Positions 1 to 9,470 are shown, numbered from the stretch's first letter. The stretch is 64,000 nt of DNA from Actinoplanes couchii (GCF_016862075.1 NZ_BOMG01000106.1:51910-115909); one strand, 5' to 3'. Notes: generated by a model not told the origin, from the letters alone. Program-made: numbers and translations.

Positions 1-621
1 AACGGCCTGCTGATCCTGGACCGCGACGAGCACATCCGCGCGGACAGCACGGTGGAGAGCCTGGGCAGACTGCCGGCGTCCTTCGCGACCATCGGCGACC
101 AGGGCGGCTTCGACGCGGTGGCACTGCAGAAGTACCACTGGGTGGAGAGGATCGACCACGTGCACACGGCAGCCAACTCGTCGGGCATCGTGGACGGCGC
201 GGCGCTCACGCTGATCGGCTCGGCCCGGGCCGGCGAGCGGGCCGGCATCACCCCGCGGGCCCGGATCGTGTCCGCGGCGCTCAGCGGCGCCGACCCGACG
301 ATCATGCTCACCGGCCCGGCGCCGGCCGCCCGCAAAGCCCTGGACAAGGCCGGGCTGACCGTCGACGACCTGGACCTGGTCGAGATCAACGAGGCGTTCG
401 CGGCGGTGGTGCTGCACTTCGTCGACGATCTGAAACTGGACCCGGAGAAGGTCAACGTCAACGGCGGGGCCATCGCCATGGGCCACCCGCTGGGCGCCAC
501 CGGCGCCATGATCCTCGGCACCCTCGTCGACGAGCTGGAGCGACGCGGCGGCCGGTACGGCCTGGCCACGCTCTGCATCGGCGGCGGCATGGGCATCGCC
601 ACCATCGTCGAACGACTCTGA
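1..621 (+). CDS. fadA: acetyl-CoA C-acyltransferase (thiolase), C-terminal part
   Basis: This is the C-terminal ~206 residues of a thiolase; the start lies left of the window. It would catalyse the last step of beta-oxidation, cleaving 3-ketoacyl-CoA to acetyl-CoA and a shortened acyl-CoA. Visible family signatures are NEAFA, GGAIAMGHPLGATGA (the catalytic histidine) and the C-terminal CIGGGMG that carries the second catalytic cysteine. The nucleophile cysteine is outside the window. It ends 13 bp before the multifunctional fadB-type gene, so the two form a fadAB-style operon on the plus strand. Confidence 0.95.
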   Translation, partial: NGLLILDRDEHIRADSTVESLGRLPASFATIGDQGGFDAVALQKYHWVERIDHVHTAANSSGIVDGAALTLIGSARAGERAGITPRARIVSAALSGADPTIMLTGPAPAARKALDKAGLTVDDLDLVEINEAFAAVVLHFVDDLKLDPEKVNVNGGAIAMGHPLGATGAMILGTLVDELERRGGRYGLATLCIGGGMGIATIVERL

Positions 622-634
622 GGGGAAACGACAA

Positions 635-2779
635 GTGTCCGAGACCATTCGGTACGACCGCGCCGCCGACGGCATCGTCACCCTCACGCTCGACGACCCG
701 AGCCGCGGCGCCAACACCATGAACGACGCGTACGTGCGCAGCATGGAGGAGACGGTCAGCCGTCTCGAGGCCGAGCGCGACGAGATCACCGGCGTGATCA
801 TCACGTCGGCGAAGAAGTCCTGGTTCGCCGGCGGTGACCTGGACCAGCTCGGCTCGGTGCCGGCCGACCGCGGCGGCGACGTGTTCGAGCTGTCCACCAG
901 GGTGAAGGGCCAGCTGCGGCGGCTGGAGACGCTGGGCCGGCCGGTGGTGGCCGCGCTCAACGGGTCGGCTCTGGGCGGCGGACTGGAGCTGGCGCTGGCC
1001 ACCCACCGGCGGATCGCGCTGAAGGATCCGCGGCTGGAGGTCGGGCTGCCCGAGGTGACACTCGGCCTGCTGCCCGCCGGCGGTGGCGTGGTCCGCACCG
1101 TCCGGCTGCTGGGCCTGACCACCGCGCTGATGGAGGTGCTGCTCAAGGGCACCCGGCACAAGCTCGCCAAGGCACTGCAGCTGGGCCTGATCGACGAGGT
1201 GGTGGACACCCCGGAGCAACTGATCGCCGCGGCCCGGGAGTGGATCATCCAGAATCCGGAGGCCGCCCAGCCGTGGGACACCAAGGGCTACCGGATCCCG
1301 GGCGGGACGCCGTCCACGCCGTCGCTCGCCGCGCTGCTGCCCGCGTTCCCGGCCAACCTGCGCAAACAGCTCAAGAACGCGCCCTACCCGGCGCCCCGCA
1401 ACATCCTGTCGGCGGCCGTCGAGGGCGCGCAGGTCGATGTGGACACCGCGCTCGTCATCGAGACCCGCTACTTCGTCGACCTGGTCACCGGCCCGGTCGC
1501 CAAGAACATGATCAAGGCGTTCTTCTTCGACCTGAACGAGGTGAGCCAGCGCGACATCGGTGAGGTCCCGCCGATTACCAAGGTCGCGGTGCTGGGCGCG
1601 GGCATGATGGGCGCGGCGATCGCCTATGTCAGCGCGCGCGCCGGGCTGCCCACGGTGCTGCGGGACGTGACCCTCGACGGCGCGCGGCGAGGGAAGGCGT
1701 ACTCGGAGAAATTGGTCGCGAAGGATGTCGGCCGCGGCCGCATCACCGAGGAGAAGGGTGACGCCCTGCTCGCCCTGATCACCGCGACCGACCAGATCGC
1801 CGACCTGGCCGGGGCCGACCTGGTGATCGAGGCGGTCTTCGAGGACCCGGCGCTCAAGCACAAGGTGTTCGCCGAGATCGAGGGTGTGGTCGCGCCGGAC
1901 GCGCTGCTCTGCTCCAACACCTCGACACTGCCGATCACCGCGCTCGCCGAGGGGGTCAGCCGGCAGGCCGACTTCATCGGGCTGCACTTCTTCTCCCCCG
2001 TCGACAAGATGCCTCTGGTCGAGGTGATCAAAGGCGAGAAGACCAGCGACCTGGCGGTACGCCGGTCGCTGGACGTGGTCCGCCGCCTGCGCAAGACACC
2101 GATCGTGGTCAACGACAGCCGTGGCTTCTTCACCAGCCGGGTCATCGGCACGTTCACCAACGAGGGCATCGCGCTGCTCGCCGAGGGTGTCGCCCCGGCC
2201 AGCATCGAGCAGGCCAGCAGCCAGGCCGGCTACCCCGCGCCGGTGCTGCAGCTGATGGACGAGCTGACCCTGACGCTGCCCCGCAAGATCCGTGACGAGT
2301 ACCGGGCGGCCGCCACCGCCACCGGCCAGGACTGGGAGTCGCACCCGGCCGACCAGGTCATCGACCGGATGATCGACGAGTTCGGGCGGCCCGGCCGGTC
2401 CGGTGGCGCGGGCTTCTACGAGTACACCGACGGCAAGCGCACCGGGCTGTGGCCGGGCCTGTCCGCGTTCGCCAAGCCGGACGTGGCGATCCCGTTCGAG
2501 GACCTCAAGGAGCGGATGCTCTTCATCGAGGCCATCGAGACGGTGAAATGCCTCGACGAGGGGGTGCTGACCTCGGTCGCCGAGGCGAACATCGGCTCCA
2601 TCCTGGGCATCGGCTACCCCGGCTGGACCGGCGGGGTGCTGCAGTACATCAACCAGTACGAGGGCGGTCTGCCCGGTTTTGTGGCGCGGGCCCGGCAGCT
2701 CGCCGAGCGGTACGGCGACCGGTTCCTGCCGCCGCCGCTGCTGCTCGCCAAGGCCGACGCCAACGAGACGTTCGTATAA
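635..2779 (+). CDS. fadB: multifunctional 3-hydroxyacyl-CoA dehydrogenase / enoyl-CoA hydratase
   Basis: A 714-residue beta-oxidation alpha subunit that hydrates enoyl-CoA and oxidises the 3-hydroxyacyl-CoA with NAD+. The N-terminal crotonase domain (about 1-290) has GGGLELA and LPEVTLGLLPAGGG, which place the two expected catalytic glutamates. The dehydrogenase part starts near residue 310 with the Rossmann motif GAGMMGAAIA and has the HFFSPVDKMPLVEV stretch with its active-site histidine. The 3HCDH C-terminal domain follows. GTG start after GGGGAAA. It partners the thiolase directly upstream. Length matches the family. It could equally be called fadJ-like. Confidence 0.93.
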   Translation: MSETIRYDRAADGIVTLTLDDPSRGANTMNDAYVRSMEETVSRLEAERDEITGVIITSAKKSWFAGGDLDQLGSVPADRGGDVFELSTRVKGQLRRLETLGRPVVAALNGSALGGGLELALATHRRIALKDPRLEVGLPEVTLGLLPAGGGVVRTVRLLGLTTALMEVLLKGTRHKLAKALQLGLIDEVVDTPEQLIAAAREWIIQNPEAAQPWDTKGYRIPGGTPSTPSLAALLPAFPANLRKQLKNAPYPAPRNILSAAVEGAQVDVDTALVIETRYFVDLVTGPVAKNMIKAFFFDLNEVSQRDIGEVPPITKVAVLGAGMMGAAIAYVSARAGLPTVLRDVTLDGARRGKAYSEKLVAKDVGRGRITEEKGDALLALITATDQIADLAGADLVIEAVFEDPALKHKVFAEIEGVVAPDALLCSNTSTLPITALAEGVSRQADFIGLHFFSPVDKMPLVEVIKGEKTSDLAVRRSLDVVRRLRKTPIVVNDSRGFFTSRVIGTFTNEGIALLAEGVAPASIEQASSQAGYPAPVLQLMDELTLTLPRKIRDEYRAAATATGQDWESHPADQVIDRMIDEFGRPGRSGGAGFYEYTDGKRTGLWPGLSAFAKPDVAIPFEDLKERMLFIEAIETVKCLDEGVLTSVAEANIGSILGIGYPGWTGGVLQYINQYEGGLPGFVARARQLAERYGDRFLPPPLLLAKADANETFV

Positions 2780-2785
2780 GAACAC

Positions 2786-2827
2786 GGCCCGGGTCGTGGG
2801 GATCAGCGTGATCTCCGCGACCCGGCC
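2786..2827. terminator. hairpin after the fad operon
   Basis: An inverted repeat, GGGTCG...GATCA then GCG then TGATC...CGACCC, begins 7 bp after the fadB stop. It has minor bulges and no T-run, so it is a plausible intrinsic or pause terminator for the beta-oxidation operon rather than a certain one. Confidence 0.5.
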
Positions 2828-2921
2828 TGCATAAATTCCCATTTTCGTCAGGTGCCGGTAGGACGCCTGGCCGATGCATGATCGATGATCTCCGGGCTAC
2901 CGTCCACCCCGGAGGTTGATC

Positions 2922-3590
2922 ATGAGCTTCGAACCGGAGTTACCCAGCGGCCCGGTGGGGGAACCGTGGACGCCCGCCATCCAGGCCCTGCTGCGGCACC
3001 TGGAACAGGCGGGCTTCGACGGCGCGCCACCGGCCGACCGGCCCACCGGCCCGGCGATGCCCTGGCCGGAGTGGGCGCGCAACGACGACACGCTGTGGCA
3101 GGTCGCCCAGTGGCTGCGCGAGTACCACACGGCCGTCGAAGGTTTCGTGCCGCCCGCGGACGCCGTCTGGCGCAAGGGCGGCGACTGGGAACCCGGGCTG
3201 ATCATCGGGCACAACGACGCCGCCCCGTACAACGCCACCCGCGACGGGCTGCGCCTGACCGGTTTTGTCGGCTGGGACTTCGCCGGCCCGGTAACCCGCG
3301 ACGCCGACCTGGCGTTCACCGCGTTCGCCTGGGTGCCCCTGAACGCCGACGACGACTGGGCCGACCTCGCCGACCGCCCCCGCCGGCTACGGCTGCTGCT
3401 CGACGCGTACGGCTGGCGCGGCACCACCGGCGGCATGATCCGCGAGGTCCGCGACCGGATCAGCGCCGCCATCCACGACATCCGCCGCCTGGCCACAGCC
3501 GGCGACCACGACTGCCGCGAACTGATCCACTCCGGCCTCGACCTACGCCTGGCCAGCGCGGTCAAGGAACTGGCCGCCTTCCCCGCCTAG
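2922..3590 (+). CDS. aminoglycoside phosphotransferase-like (APH-fold) protein
   Basis: A 222-residue protein resembling the C-terminal lobe of the APH/ChoK kinase fold. The catalytic-loop-like segment IIGHNDAAPYN and, about 20 residues on, GFVGWDFAGP (a DFG-like metal-binding position) are visible. The N-terminal lobe is short compared with typical ~260-300-residue APH enzymes, so the nucleotide-binding region may be reduced. ATG at 2922 is chosen because GGAGG ends 6 nt upstream; an in-frame TTG at 2916 lies too close to it. The substrate is unknown, and resistance function should not be assumed. It stands alone between the fad operon and a convergent gene. Confidence 0.75.
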   Translation: MSFEPELPSGPVGEPWTPAIQALLRHLEQAGFDGAPPADRPTGPAMPWPEWARNDDTLWQVAQWLREYHTAVEGFVPPADAVWRKGGDWEPGLIIGHNDAAPYNATRDGLRLTGFVGWDFAGPVTRDADLAFTAFAWVPLNADDDWADLADRPRRLRLLLDAYGWRGTTGGMIREVRDRISAAIHDIRRLATAGDHDCRELIHSGLDLRLASAVKELAAFPA

Positions 3591-3763
3591 ATCGTCGTCG
3601 CGCCGCCGTCCGCGACCAACTCGAACCCGGTGGTGCGCGAGGTGCCGTCCGAGCGGACCGAGACAACCCCGTCCACGATCCCCATCGAGGACGCCGCCCC
3701 GTCCCAGGTCGTCCTGATGACCCGGACAACCGACCCCAACCCCTTGATCCCCGACTTCCACAC
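3587..3763 (-). CDS. possible small ORF, unknown
   Basis: An open frame whose stop overlaps the stop of the APH-like gene. The 58-residue product from the GTG at 3763 begins VWKSGIKGLGSVVRVIRTTW and ends in ELVADGGATTI. It could start further out at 3835, but that extension is proline/arginine-rich and looks untranslated. No family is recognised and no clear ribosome site was found. The stretch from 3764 to 3938 shows no other gene. This may be a real small protein, a decayed fragment, or chance. Confidence 0.25.
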   Translation of the reverse strand: MWKSGIKGLGSVVRVIRTTWDGAASSMGIVDGVVSVRSDGTSRTTGFELVADGGATTI

Positions 3764-3938
3764 CCTGGCTACCCGGTCCGCCCCCGGGTAGTGAGGTGCG
3801 GGGAGAGCGGGGCTGCGGCCCGGCGAGGGACGCATCCGCCCGGCAGTCGCGGGGAGAGCCGGGCGGGTCGCTCTCCTTGCGTGGCCGCCACGGGAGTTGT
3901 GGGATCGGCGGGCGGTGTAGGCGTATCGGAAGAAGGGG

Positions 3939-6179
3939 TTATGGGGTGGGGATCGGGGTGTTCAAGAGGGCGTCGATCTCCTCGGCTGGTATCGGGCGGG
4001 CGAAGTAGTAGCCCTGGGCGTAGCGGTAGCCCAGGGCGTGCAGGCGGTCGACCTGGTCTCGGGTTTCCACGCCCTCCGCTACCGCCCGTAGGCCCAGCGT
4101 GCTGGCAATCGTGCTCAAGGACGACGCGATGGCTTCCTGTTCGGCGGTGCCGTTCAGGTCGTCGATGAAGGACTTGTCCACCTTCAGCGTCGTCACCGGG
4201 CAGGTGCGTAGCAGCGTCAGCGAGCTGTGGCCGGTGCCGAAATCGTCCAGGGCCAGGCCTACGCCCAGCTCCCGCAGCTCCCGTACCGTTTCCAGGGCCG
4301 CCCCGCCGGCGAAAACCGCCGTTTCGGTGATCTCGATGGTTATCGACTCGGGGGTCAGGCCGTGGCGGTGCAGGGTGTCGGCTACCAGCGGTGGCAGGGA
4401 CGGGTCCAGCAGCTGGCGGGCCGAGACGTTGATGTTGACTCTCGGGGCGGTGCCGTGGCGATCCTGCCAGGTGGCCGCGTCCGTGCAGGCCTGGTCGATG
4501 ATCCAGGCGCCCAGGTCGATGATCAGGCCGCTGTGTTCGGCTACCGGGATGAACTCGGCGGGCGAGATCACCGGGCGGTCCGACGGGTGCCAGCGGATCA
4601 GCGCCTCCACGCCGCTCAGGGCGCCGGTCGGCAGCTCAACGATCGGCTGGTAGAGCAGACGGAACTCGCCCAGCTCCAAGCCCCGGCGCAGGGCCGCGGC
4701 CAGCTCGGCGTGATGTTGGGCGGTCGCGTCCAGGGACGGGCTGTGTTCGCGGGAGCGGTCGGTGCCGGTGTACTTCGCGGCCTGCAGGGCCACCTCGGCG
4801 CGGCGCAGCAGGTCCGGCACGTCGGCGCCGGAGCCCGTCGCCACGCCGGCGGTCACCGTCACCAGCAGGTCGCGGTCGGCCACCCGCAGCGGGGTGCGGA
4901 ACGCCGCCACCAGGGACTCGGCCAGGCCGGTGCCGGCCGACGGCAGCAGCACGCCGAACTCGTCGCCGAGCAGCCGCGCCACCACCGCGTCGTCGCCCGC
5001 CGTCGCGCTGACCCGTTCGCCGGCCGCCCGCAGCAGGGCGTCGCCGGTGTCGTCGCCGAGCCGGTCGTTGAGGGTCGCGAAACCGTCCAGGTCACAGACG
5101 GCGACCGTGGTCGGCGCGGTCCGGGCGGCCAGGGTGTCGGTGAACAGGCGGCGGTTCGGCAGCCCGGTCAGGTCGTCGCGGTGCGCCTGGTCGTCGAGAC
5201 GGTCCAGCAGGACGGCGTTGTCGACGAGCGCGGTCAGCTGCCGGAGCACCACCAGCGCGGTCAGCGCCACCGAGCCGGCGGCCAGCCCGGACGGCAGGAA
5301 GCCGTTGCGCAGCGTCACCACCAGGAGCATGGTGCCGACCACGGCGACCGCCGCGTACGGGACCAGGCCGACGTGCCGCCACACCCCGCCGCGCCGTTCG
5401 GTGGGCAGCGGCTGCGGTTTCTCGGTACGCGGGCCGGTGTTGATCCGGGTCTGCACCCGGGCGGCGAAGGTGAACAGCACCCCGGCCAGCGGCAGCGTGA
5501 CCACCGTCCCGTTCAGGTGCCGGACGTCGATCAGCGCCGGGTCGATCAGCCACGACGCCGGGCCGAGCACCCCGGCCGGGGTGAGCGCCCACAGCGCGGG
5601 CGCCAGCGCCGGCCCGGCCCCGGTGACACCCACCTTGATCAGCGCGACGACCGCGGCGCACGCCGTCACCATGACCACGATCAGCAGGGTCGTGACCAGC
5701 GGATCGCCGTGGGTGAACCGGCTGGTACGCCACACGAAGTGGGTCAGCACCAGGGTCGCGGCGACCCCGACGATCGCGACGTCCAGCACCGTGGCGAGCG
5801 TGCCCCGCCAGCTGCGGCGTTCGGTCGGCAACCGGATCACGGCGGCCATCGCGAGACCGGCGGCGGCCACGTACCCGGCCGCGGTCACCGGGTTCATCGC
5901 CGCCGCCGAGCCGGTGAGCAGCTGCAACACCAGGTGCGCGACGGTGCCGGCGGTCAGCAGCGCGTTGACCGTGGCCAGCCGCCGCCAGAAGTCGCGGACC
6001 GCCCCGTTCCCGGTCAGCGCCGCGTTCCGGCAGGCCAGCACGGCGATCGCGGTGGCGCCGGCGGACACCGGCCAGAGCAGCCACTCCGGTGCCGGCCAGC
6101 GGAAACCGGCGGCGCCGAGACCGATCCCGGCCAGCACCCACACCGCCGCGACGGTGAGATACGCGGTCGCTCTCGTCAC
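3939..6179 (-). CDS. membrane GGDEF/EAL c-di-GMP protein
   Basis: A 746-residue protein. About 310 N-terminal residues are hydrophobic with several predicted transmembrane helices and no recognised sensor domain. A GGDEF domain follows (DDLTGLPNRR onset) and then a C-terminal EAL domain. In the GGDEF signature the first glycine is leucine (LLGDEF) and no RxxD inhibitory site is visible at the expected place, so cyclase activity is doubtful. The EAL domain looks intact: EALIRW, NVSARQL, EITET, DDFGTGHSSL, KVDKSFID and AEGVET. The likely role is therefore c-di-GMP hydrolysis, with GGDEF possibly regulatory. GTG start. It lies 37 bp downstream of the MatB-like gene, same strand. Confidence 0.92.
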   Translation of the reverse strand: MTRATAYLTVAAVWVLAGIGLGAAGFRWPAPEWLLWPVSAGATAIAVLACRNAALTGNGAVRDFWRRLATVNALLTAGTVAHLVLQLLTGSAAAMNPVTAAGYVAAAGLAMAAVIRLPTERRSWRGTLATVLDVAIVGVAATLVLTHFVWRTSRFTHGDPLVTTLLIVVMVTACAAVVALIKVGVTGAGPALAPALWALTPAGVLGPASWLIDPALIDVRHLNGTVVTLPLAGVLFTFAARVQTRINTGPRTEKPQPLPTERRGGVWRHVGLVPYAAVAVVGTMLLVVTLRNGFLPSGLAAGSVALTALVVLRQLTALVDNAVLLDRLDDQAHRDDLTGLPNRRLFTDTLAARTAPTTVAVCDLDGFATLNDRLGDDTGDALLRAAGERVSATAGDDAVVARLLGDEFGVLLPSAGTGLAESLVAAFRTPLRVADRDLLVTVTAGVATGSGADVPDLLRRAEVALQAAKYTGTDRSREHSPSLDATAQHHAELAAALRRGLELGEFRLLYQPIVELPTGALSGVEALIRWHPSDRPVISPAEFIPVAEHSGLIIDLGAWIIDQACTDAATWQDRHGTAPRVNINVSARQLLDPSLPPLVADTLHRHGLTPESITIEITETAVFAGGAALETVRELRELGVGLALDDFGTGHSSLTLLRTCPVTTLKVDKSFIDDLNGTAEQEAIASSLSTIASTLGLRAVAEGVETRDQVDRLHALGYRYAQGYYFARPIPAEEIDALLNTPIPTP

Positions 6180-6216
6180 GAGACCTTCGATCGGCAGGTG
6201 GGTGCCGCGACCTGAG

Positions 6217-7548
6217 TCATCCGGCGATCAACACGCTCTTCTGCACCTTGCCCATGCCGTTGCGGGGCAGACTGTCGACCAGATGCACGGCTCTGGGACG
6301 TTTGTGCGCGGCGAGCCGTTCGGCGACGAACGTGATCAGTTCGTCCGGCGCGACCGGATCGGCCACCACGAACGCGGTGATCTGCTCACCCAGGTCGGCG
6401 TGCGGCAACCCGACCACCGCCGCCTCCCGGACCGCCGGATGCAGCAGCAGGGTGTCCTCGACCTCGCCCGCACCGACCCGGTACCCACCCGTCTTGATCA
6501 GGTCGGTGGAGGCCCGGCCGACGATCCGGTGCCAGCCGTCCGGGCCGATCGTGGCGACGTCGCCGGTCGGGAACCAGCCGTCGGTCAGCTCCGGCGGGCG
6601 CACCCCGCCGTCGTGCAGGTAGCCGTCGAGCAGGGTCGGGCCGCGGACCTCCAGATGGCCGATGCTCTCCCCGTCCCGGTCCGCGCCGACCAGCCGGGTC
6701 TCGACACCGGTCAGCGGGAGGCCGACGTGGCCGGGGCGGCGTTCGCCGTCGGCACGGGCACTCACCGTGATCAGGGTTTCGGTCATGCCGTACCGCTCGA
6801 CCGGAGCCTGGCCGGTCAGGGCGGCGAGCGCGTCGAAGACCGGGACCGGCAGCGGGGCACTGCCGGACACCAGGAGGCGGGCCGGGGCCAGGGCGCGGGC
6901 GGCGGCGGGGTCGGCGGCGATCCGGGACCATACCGTCGGTACGCCGAAGTACATCGTGCCTTGGGTCGAGGCGTACGCCGCGGGGGTGGGCTTGTGGGTG
7001 TGGACCAGGCGGGAACCCAGCCTGAGTGGACCCAGAACACCTAGGACCAGGCCGTGTACGTGGTAGAGCGGCAGCCCGTGGACCAGGGTGTCGTCAGGTG
7101 TCCACTGCCAGGCTTCGGCCAGGCCGTCCAATCCGGCGGCGATGGCGGCTCGGGAGATGACCACGCCTTTGGGGGCTCCGGTGGTGCCGCTGGTGTACAG
7201 AACCAGTGCCGGTGCGTCCGGCGAAGGCTCGCTGATTTCGCCCGACATTTCCGACATTTTGGATTTGATGAGCTTCGCCCCAGAGTCCCGCAAGATGTGC
7301 GCCCGCTCCAACGACCCCGCATCCGGGGGAATCGGCACGATCGGCACCCCGGCCAGCAGAGCCCCGGTGACCGCGACGATCGTCGACAACCCCGGTGTGG
7401 CCTCCACCGCCACGATCCGCTCCCCGGCGATGGCGGCCGCCACCCCGGAAGCACGCCCGAGCAGTTCGTGCCGGGACAGCGTCCCCTCCGGAGTGACCAC
7501 GACCCGATCGAGATCGGCGGACTGGTGCAGTGAGTCCAGCAGACGCAT
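6217..7548 (-). CDS. AMP-forming acyl-CoA synthetase, MatB-like
   Basis: A 443-residue ANL-superfamily ligase that would activate a carboxylate (malonate or methylmalonate if truly MatB) to its CoA thioester through an acyl-adenylate. Motifs in order: YTSGTTGAPKG (P-loop), HGLPLYHVHGL, ERYGMTET (its arginine is a malonate-contact candidate), GWFPTGDVATIG, KTGGYRVGAGEVE and the C-terminal PRNGMGKVQKS with the adenylation lysine. It is short relative to ~500-residue family members. A loop before the P-loop carries an odd KMSEMSGEISE segment (see the repeat entry). It could supply extender units or degrade malonate. Confidence 0.85.
   Translation of the reverse strand: MRLLDSLHQSADLDRVVVTPEGTLSRHELLGRASGVAAAIAGERIVAVEATPGLSTIVAVTGALLAGVPIVPIPPDAGSLERAHILRDSGAKLIKSKMSEMSGEISEPSPDAPALVLYTSGTTGAPKGVVISRAAIAAGLDGLAEAWQWTPDDTLVHGLPLYHVHGLVLGVLGPLRLGSRLVHTHKPTPAAYASTQGTMYFGVPTVWSRIAADPAAARALAPARLLVSGSAPLPVPVFDALAALTGQAPVERYGMTETLITVSARADGERRPGHVGLPLTGVETRLVGADRDGESIGHLEVRGPTLLDGYLHDGGVRPPELTDGWFPTGDVATIGPDGWHRIVGRASTDLIKTGGYRVGAGEVEDTLLLHPAVREAAVVGLPHADLGEQITAFVVADPVAPDELITFVAERLAAHKRPRAVHLVDSLPRNGMGKVQKSVLIAG
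7236..7262. repeat. short palindrome-like motif, copy 1
   Basis: The plus strand reads CCCGACATTTCCGACATTTT inside the MatB-like gene. It is AT-richer than its surroundings and encodes KMSEMSG on the minus strand. A related, fully palindromic version lies inside scpB at 24175, encoding DISEMSG. Both sit in loops or tails where insertions are tolerated. Confidence 0.35.
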
Positions 7549-7655
7549 GACCCCGATCCTACGAAAGGACGATCAGCCGCCCCTTGCCGCGCTCACGTCC
7601 CGGCCCGGCGCCCATCAGTGGCGCTTACCGTCGGAAGGGTCGAAAGGGGGCTTGG

Positions 7656-9407
7656 TTGGACCTGCGCCGGCTCACTCGCGGGTACCGGCGGCCGATCGTC
7701 GCGGCGGCCGCACTCAGTCTCCTCGGCACGATGCTGGCGCTGGTCCAGCCACTGCTGGCCCGGGAAGCGGTCGACACGGCGGCGGCTGGCCGGATCCCGT
7801 GGCCGGTGATCGGCGCGCTGACCGCCCTGTTCGCCGCGCAGGCCGCCGCCCTGGCGCTGGCCCGCTGGGTGCAGGCGCACACCGGCGAGACGATGACCCG
7901 CGACCTGCGCCGGCACCTGACCGGGCATCTGCTGCGGGTCCGGCTGTCCGCGCTGGACACCGGCCGGATCGGCGACCTGATCGCCCGGACCTGTGGTGAC
8001 ACGGCCGCGGTCAAGACGCTGATCGCGCAGAGCCTGGGCACCGGGCTGGCCGGGGCGATCGGGCTGGTCGCGTCGATCGGGGTGCTGGCCTGGCTGGACC
8101 CGTGGCTGCTGGGCGCGGTGGTGGTGCTGTTCGGCGGCTCGTTCGCGGCGCTGCTGGCGGTGGTCCGGCGGGTGCGCGCCGAGTCCCGGACCGCGCAGAC
8201 CGCCGAGGGGGTGCTGCTCGCGGATCTGGAGCGGGCTCTCGGCGGCATCCGGCTGGTCCGGGCGTGCCGGGCCGAGGAGGTGGAGGCGGTCCGGCTGGAC
8301 ACGTCGGCGCGCGGGGCGTACCTGGCGAACCTGCGGATGGCCGGCATGGTCGCCCTCAGCGGTCCGGCGAACGACCTGGCGGTCAGCGGGGCGTTCCTGG
8401 CGGTGCTGCTGGTCGGCGCCACCCGGGTCTCGTCCGGGGCGATCACCCTCGGTGAGCTGATCGCGTTCACGCTGGCGATGACGTACCTGGCCGCCCCGAT
8501 CTACGAGATCTTCCAGGCGGTCAGCGCGGTGCAGCAGGGTTCCGGCGCGCTGCAGCGGATCGGCGAGGTGCTGGCCATGCCGGTGGAGACCGATCGCCCG
8601 GTAGCGGTGGCCCGGGTGACCGGCACCCCCCGGCGGTCCGGCCCGGTGATGGAGTTCCGGGACGTCTGGTTCGGCTACGACCCGACCCGGCCGGTACTGC
8701 GCGGCGTCGGTTTCAGCATCCCCGCCCGCGGCCAGACCGCCCTGGTCGGCCCGTCCGGAGCGGGCAAGTCGACGATCTTCGCGCTGGCCGAGCGCTTCTA
8801 CGAACCGGACCACGGCACCGTCCTGCTGCACGGCCGCGAATCCCGGTTCATCCCGTACTCCCGGCACCGCTCGGTGGTGGGCCTGGTGGACCAGGACAAC
8901 CCACTCCTGGCCGGCACGCTGCGTGACAACCTGCTCTACGGCGCCACCTCGGTCACCGGCGGTGAGATCCGCCGGGTGCTGGCGATGACCGGCCTGCACC
9001 GCCTGATCGAAACCCTCCCGAACGGCCTGGACACCCCGGTCGGCGACCACGGCCGCCGTTTCTCCGGCGGCCAGCGCCAGCGGATCGCGATCGCCCGCTG
9101 CCTGCTGGCCGAACCCGATGTGATCCTGCTCGACGAGCCCACCGCCCACCTGGACCCGGACAGCGAGAACGCCCTGGCCGAGACCCTGCACGAGGTGTCC
9201 GCACGCTGCGCCCTGCTGATCATCGCCCACCGCTTCTCCACGATCCGCACCGCCGACCGGGTCCTGGTGGTCGACGAGGGCCGCATCACCGCCGCCGGCA
9301 CCCACGACGCTCTGTCGCAAGAAGACGGTTACTACCGAAGAATGGCAGATCAACCCCCATTTTCCGGTACGGGCTACACCTCCCCGCCGAACCCACGACT
9401 CCCGTGA
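7656..9407 (+). CDS. ABC transporter, fused membrane and ATP-binding domains
   Basis: A half-transporter of exporter type (~583 residues) that would work as a homo- or heterodimer. Six predicted helices occupy about residues 1-310. The nucleotide-binding domain then shows GPSGAGKST (Walker A), QDNPLLAGTLRDN (Q-loop region), FSGGQRQR (signature), VILLDEPTAHLD (Walker B) and a switch histidine in IIAHRFS. TTG at 7656 is preferred because AAGGGGG lies 5 nt upstream; the frame stays open to 7584 but that segment is arginine/proline-rich. It is divergent from the MatB-like gene. Substrate unknown; lipid or drug export is typical. Confidence 0.9.
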   Translation: MDLRRLTRGYRRPIVAAAALSLLGTMLALVQPLLAREAVDTAAAGRIPWPVIGALTALFAAQAAALALARWVQAHTGETMTRDLRRHLTGHLLRVRLSALDTGRIGDLIARTCGDTAAVKTLIAQSLGTGLAGAIGLVASIGVLAWLDPWLLGAVVVLFGGSFAALLAVVRRVRAESRTAQTAEGVLLADLERALGGIRLVRACRAEEVEAVRLDTSARGAYLANLRMAGMVALSGPANDLAVSGAFLAVLLVGATRVSSGAITLGELIAFTLAMTYLAAPIYEIFQAVSAVQQGSGALQRIGEVLAMPVETDRPVAVARVTGTPRRSGPVMEFRDVWFGYDPTRPVLRGVGFSIPARGQTALVGPSGAGKSTIFALAERFYEPDHGTVLLHGRESRFIPYSRHRSVVGLVDQDNPLLAGTLRDNLLYGATSVTGGEIRRVLAMTGLHRLIETLPNGLDTPVGDHGRRFSGGQRQRIAIARCLLAEPDVILLDEPTAHLDPDSENALAETLHEVSARCALLIIAHRFSTIRTADRVLVVDEGRITAAGTHDALSQEDGYYRRMADQPPFSGTGYTSPPNPRLP

Positions 9408-9408
9408 C

Positions 9409-9452
9409 GGTCGCCGCGAGGAGGGCGGCCCGTCCGGCCCTCCCCGCGACCG
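9409..9452. terminator. convergent hairpin terminator
   Basis: An imperfect inverted repeat (CGGTCGC...GAGGAGGGC with GCCCTCC...GCGACCG) fills the short gap between the ABC transporter and the convergent TetR gene. It can serve both strands. Confidence 0.6.
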
Positions 9453-9470
9453 CCGGGCCGGATGCGTCCC

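Noticed and set aside
458..2842. 794-codon open frame on the minus strand across the fad operon
   Set aside because: It lies opposite clear thiolase and FadB sequence and its product is arginine/glycine-rich filler; long antisense frames are normal at this GC content.
2922..3590. Antibiotic resistance call for the APH-like gene
   Set aside because: The fold is shared by many kinases and the N-terminal lobe is short; nothing shows an aminoglycoside substrate.
2885..4168. 427-codon plus-strand frame
   Set aside because: It is a shadow frame of the APH-like gene continuing into the antisense of the GGDEF/EAL gene; composition is RPG-rich.
4227..6215. 662-codon plus-strand frame
   Set aside because: Antisense to a well-supported GGDEF/EAL gene; product is Gln/Arg/His-rich without motifs.
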